Shown piece after piece: positions 5,932-7,222 of a stretch of 7,222 bases of DNA. The first letter of the stretch is position 1. Each line of letters opens with the position of its first letter. The notes beneath the pieces were generated by a model that saw only the letters and a program-made list of their open reading frames with translations, had not been told where the DNA came from and did no database searches. Origin of the DNA: an uncultured Flammeovirgaceae bacterium (lineage in GTDB: Bacteria; Bacteroidota; Bacteroidia; Cytophagales; Cyclobacteriaceae); assembly GCA_946480685.1 (NCBI GenBank), contig CAMLLI010000202.1:1-7222 (forward strand), read 5' to 3'. A program made the position numbers and the translations under genes.

Positions 5932-6537
5932 ATGAGTATATATACAGTTGGACATTCTACGCATGAGTTAACGTATTTTTTGAAACTCATTCAAATGCAT
6001 CAGGTCAATTGTCTCGTGGACGTGCGAAGTGTTGCTGCCAGCAGCTATAATCCACAGTTTAATAAAGATACATTGTCGGTATTTCTCAAAGACAACGGTA
6101 TTACCTATCTACATTTTTCAAGGGAGTTTGGCGCGCGACAAACGGCTAAAGAATTATTGGACAATACTGGTCAGCTTGATTTCGAAAAGGTTCATCATGC
6201 ATCACATTTCAAACAAGGTATCGAACGACTAAAGCAAGGTGCTGTTAAAGGGTATATAATAGCATTGATGTGCGCAGAAAGCGAACCGTTGGATTGCCAT
6301 CGTTTTGGAATGGTATCTACTGCACTGGTGCGTGACGATATAGATGTACTTCACATTATGAAAGATGGCTCTGTAAAAACTCACCACGAGTTGGAGAAGG
6401 AGCTTATTAAAAAGTATGAAAAGAAATTACCGCAGCCGGATATATTTACAACCAACATAACACCGGAAGAACAACTGAAGGTTGCGTATAAACTTCAGAA
6501 CAAAGATATTGCTTATTCTCCGGGTGAACTCGACTAG
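5932..6537 (+). CDS. DUF488 family protein
   Basis: The 201-residue protein has the DUF488 signatures in order: YTVGHSTH at 4-11, CLVDVRSVAASSYNPQFN at 27-44, YLHFSREFGAR at 59-69, and IALMCAESEPLDCHR at 110-124, with the paired Cys-His-Arg end (C114, C122, H123, R124). The family's biochemical role is not established; the conserved arginines and cysteines suggest a nucleotide- or phosphate-related enzyme, which is only an inference. It has no signal peptide or membrane segment, so it is cytoplasmic. The C-terminal 50 residues (HHELEKELIKKYEKKLPQPD onward) are charged and less typical. The ATG is the natural family start, with AAAGG 10 nt upstream. The P-loop gene follows 24 nt after its stop and is probably co-transcribed. 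Confidence 0.92.
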   Translation: MSIYTVGHSTHELTYFLKLIQMHQVNCLVDVRSVAASSYNPQFNKDTLSVFLKDNGITYLHFSREFGARQTAKELLDNTGQLDFEKVHHASHFKQGIERLKQGAVKGYIIALMCAESEPLDCHRFGMVSTALVRDDIDVLHIMKDGSVKTHHELEKELIKKYEKKLPQPDIFTTNITPEEQLKVAYKLQNKDIAYSPGELD

Positions 6538-6561
6538 ATCATCGTTTTTAAGTTTAGCTTC

Positions 6562-7110
6562 ATGAAAGTAAATATTGTCGGGGCATCCGGAAGTGGTGTA
6601 ACAACATTGGGTGAGCAGCTGTCGCTGAAACTGAATATACCTTACTTTGATAGTGATTATTACTATTGGGAGCCATCTGATCCTCCCTTCACTATTCGTA
6701 GAGATCCCGTAAAACGAAACACAATGCTTCAGCGAGATATAGCGCAGCATAAAGACTGGTTGCTGGGAGGTTCCTTTATAAGTTGGGGAGATGAATGGTT
6801 AACAGCCTTTGACCTTGTGGTTTTTCTATGGATACCACCGGCTATACGAGTAGAGCGATTGAAACAACGGGAATTAGAACGCTATGGTAACGTAATCTAT
6901 ACCGATGCCGAACGGAACAAATTGTTTAACGAGTTTATCGATTGGGCTTCCGGTTATGATTCGGGCATAGCACGCGGCAGAACTTTGCAGGCGCATGAAG
7001 ACTGGCTGAAGAAATTAAGCTGCCCCGTTGTAGAAATTCGTGGGGATAGTTCTGTGGAAAGCAGAGTGCAAGTTGTAATGCAGGCCATCCTTGGTTCTGC
7101 TCACGACTAA
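6562..7110 (+). CDS. P-loop adenylate/shikimate-kinase-like protein with Walker A Lys replaced by Val
   Basis: The 182-residue P-loop NTPase-fold protein begins MKVNIVGASGSGVTT. The Walker A loop (G7 to T15) reads GxSGSGVTT instead of GxSGSGKTT, so the phosphate-gripping lysine is V13. The rest fits small nucleoside/adenylate-kinase-like proteins: PYFDSDYYYW at 27-36 (the acceptor or DxD-like region), GGSFISWGDEWL at 69-80, a Walker-B-like strand DLVVFLWIPP at 84-93, and a basic lid RVERLKQRELERYG at 96-109. From memory, some bacterial proteins of this group naturally carry GASGSGTTT, so loss of lysine may be a trait of the group and not a mutation. Substrate unknown; activity uncertain. It lies directly downstream of the DUF488 gene, without a Shine-Dalgarno, and is the last gene of the plus-strand set. 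Confidence 0.83.
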   Translation: MKVNIVGASGSGVTTLGEQLSLKLNIPYFDSDYYYWEPSDPPFTIRRDPVKRNTMLQRDIAQHKDWLLGGSFISWGDEWLTAFDLVVFLWIPPAIRVERLKQRELERYGNVIYTDAERNKLFNEFIDWASGYDSGIARGRTLQAHEDWLKKLSCPVVEIRGDSSVESRVQVVMQAILGSAHD

Positions 7111-7126
7111 GAGTTATTTTTTTCCC

Positions 7127-7176
7127 GCTGATATCGCAGATTTTCGCAGATATACTTTATCATTTTTATCTGCGAT
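7127..7176. repeat. CGCAGAT direct and inverted repeats forming a hairpin downstream of the P-loop gene
   Basis: TCGCAGAT occurs at 7134-7141 and again at 7144-7151 (10-nt period). TATCTGCGA at 7167-7175 is the exact reverse complement of TCGCAGATA at 7144-7152, giving a 9-bp stem with a 14-nt loop. The stem starts about 34 nt after the P-loop gene stop and is followed by TTTCT, so it could act as a weak intrinsic terminator. 'CGCAGAT' runs are also a known style of dispersed intergenic repeat in many bacteria. The remaining bases to the window end show no gene. Confidence 0.5.
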
Positions 7177-7222
7177 TTCTATGGTTCATGCAAGTAAGTG
7201 TTTGTAGTTTTCTTGGTAAGAG

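Noticed and set aside
6427..6750. Minus-strand frame of 107 codons across the DUF488/P-loop junction
   Set aside because: It overlaps two clear plus-strand genes and has no recognisable motif.
1..7222. CRISPR array, tRNA/rRNA genes, transposase or integrase genes
   Set aside because: No regularly spaced repeats with unique spacers, no cloverleaf-like sequence and no mobile-element protein motif was seen on either strand.

Overview
The window looks like chromosome from a member of the Bacteroidota, probably of the Chitinophagaceae/Cytophagales type. The protein families present are typical of that phylum. Most genes lack a Shine-Dalgarno sequence. A candidate promoter has the Bacteroidota form (TTTG about 18 nt before a TAnnTTTG-like box). 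Composition is moderate GC with many ATA isoleucine codons. The taxon is an inference from style; no marker gene is present to fix it.

Layout: from 1 to about 4990 every gene is on the minus strand. In transcription order (right to left) these are: a membrane-anchored protein of unknown function, a YkvA/DUF1232 membrane protein and an atypical SDR oxidoreductase (4990 to 3386); then D-aminoacyl-tRNA deacylase (dtd), a YmdB-type macrodomain protein, an exported VanX/DdpX-type D-Ala-D-Ala dipeptidase and a MazG-like pyrophosphohydrolase (3269 to 1254); then a multi-pass acyltransferase-like membrane protein related to heparan-alpha-glucosaminide N-acetyltransferase, whose last codons run off the left edge (1112 to 1). 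Several junctions are 4-nt ATGA overlaps, so these are translationally coupled operons.

At 4991-5041 transcription diverges. To the right, on the plus strand, lie a small type II toxin-antitoxin locus (a 63-residue antitoxin and a ParE/RelE-like toxin gene broken by a -1 frameshift in a run of A), a HesB/IscA-like protein without the C-terminal cysteine pair, a DUF488 protein, and a P-loop nucleotide-kinase-like protein whose Walker A lysine is replaced by valine. The last 112 bases hold no gene but carry CGCAGAT repeats able to form a hairpin.

How the genes fit together: the dtd to mazG group is a 'house-cleaning' set. Dtd removes D-amino acids from tRNA, the macrodomain protein probably acts on ADP-ribose adducts, the dipeptidase releases D-Ala outside the cytoplasm, and the MazG-like enzyme hydrolyses nucleotides. 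The most notable points are the frameshifted toxin with an intact antitoxin and a palindromic candidate operator, and the coupling of dtd with a D-Ala-D-Ala dipeptidase. I see no clearly novel large system (no CRISPR array, phage or transposase genes).
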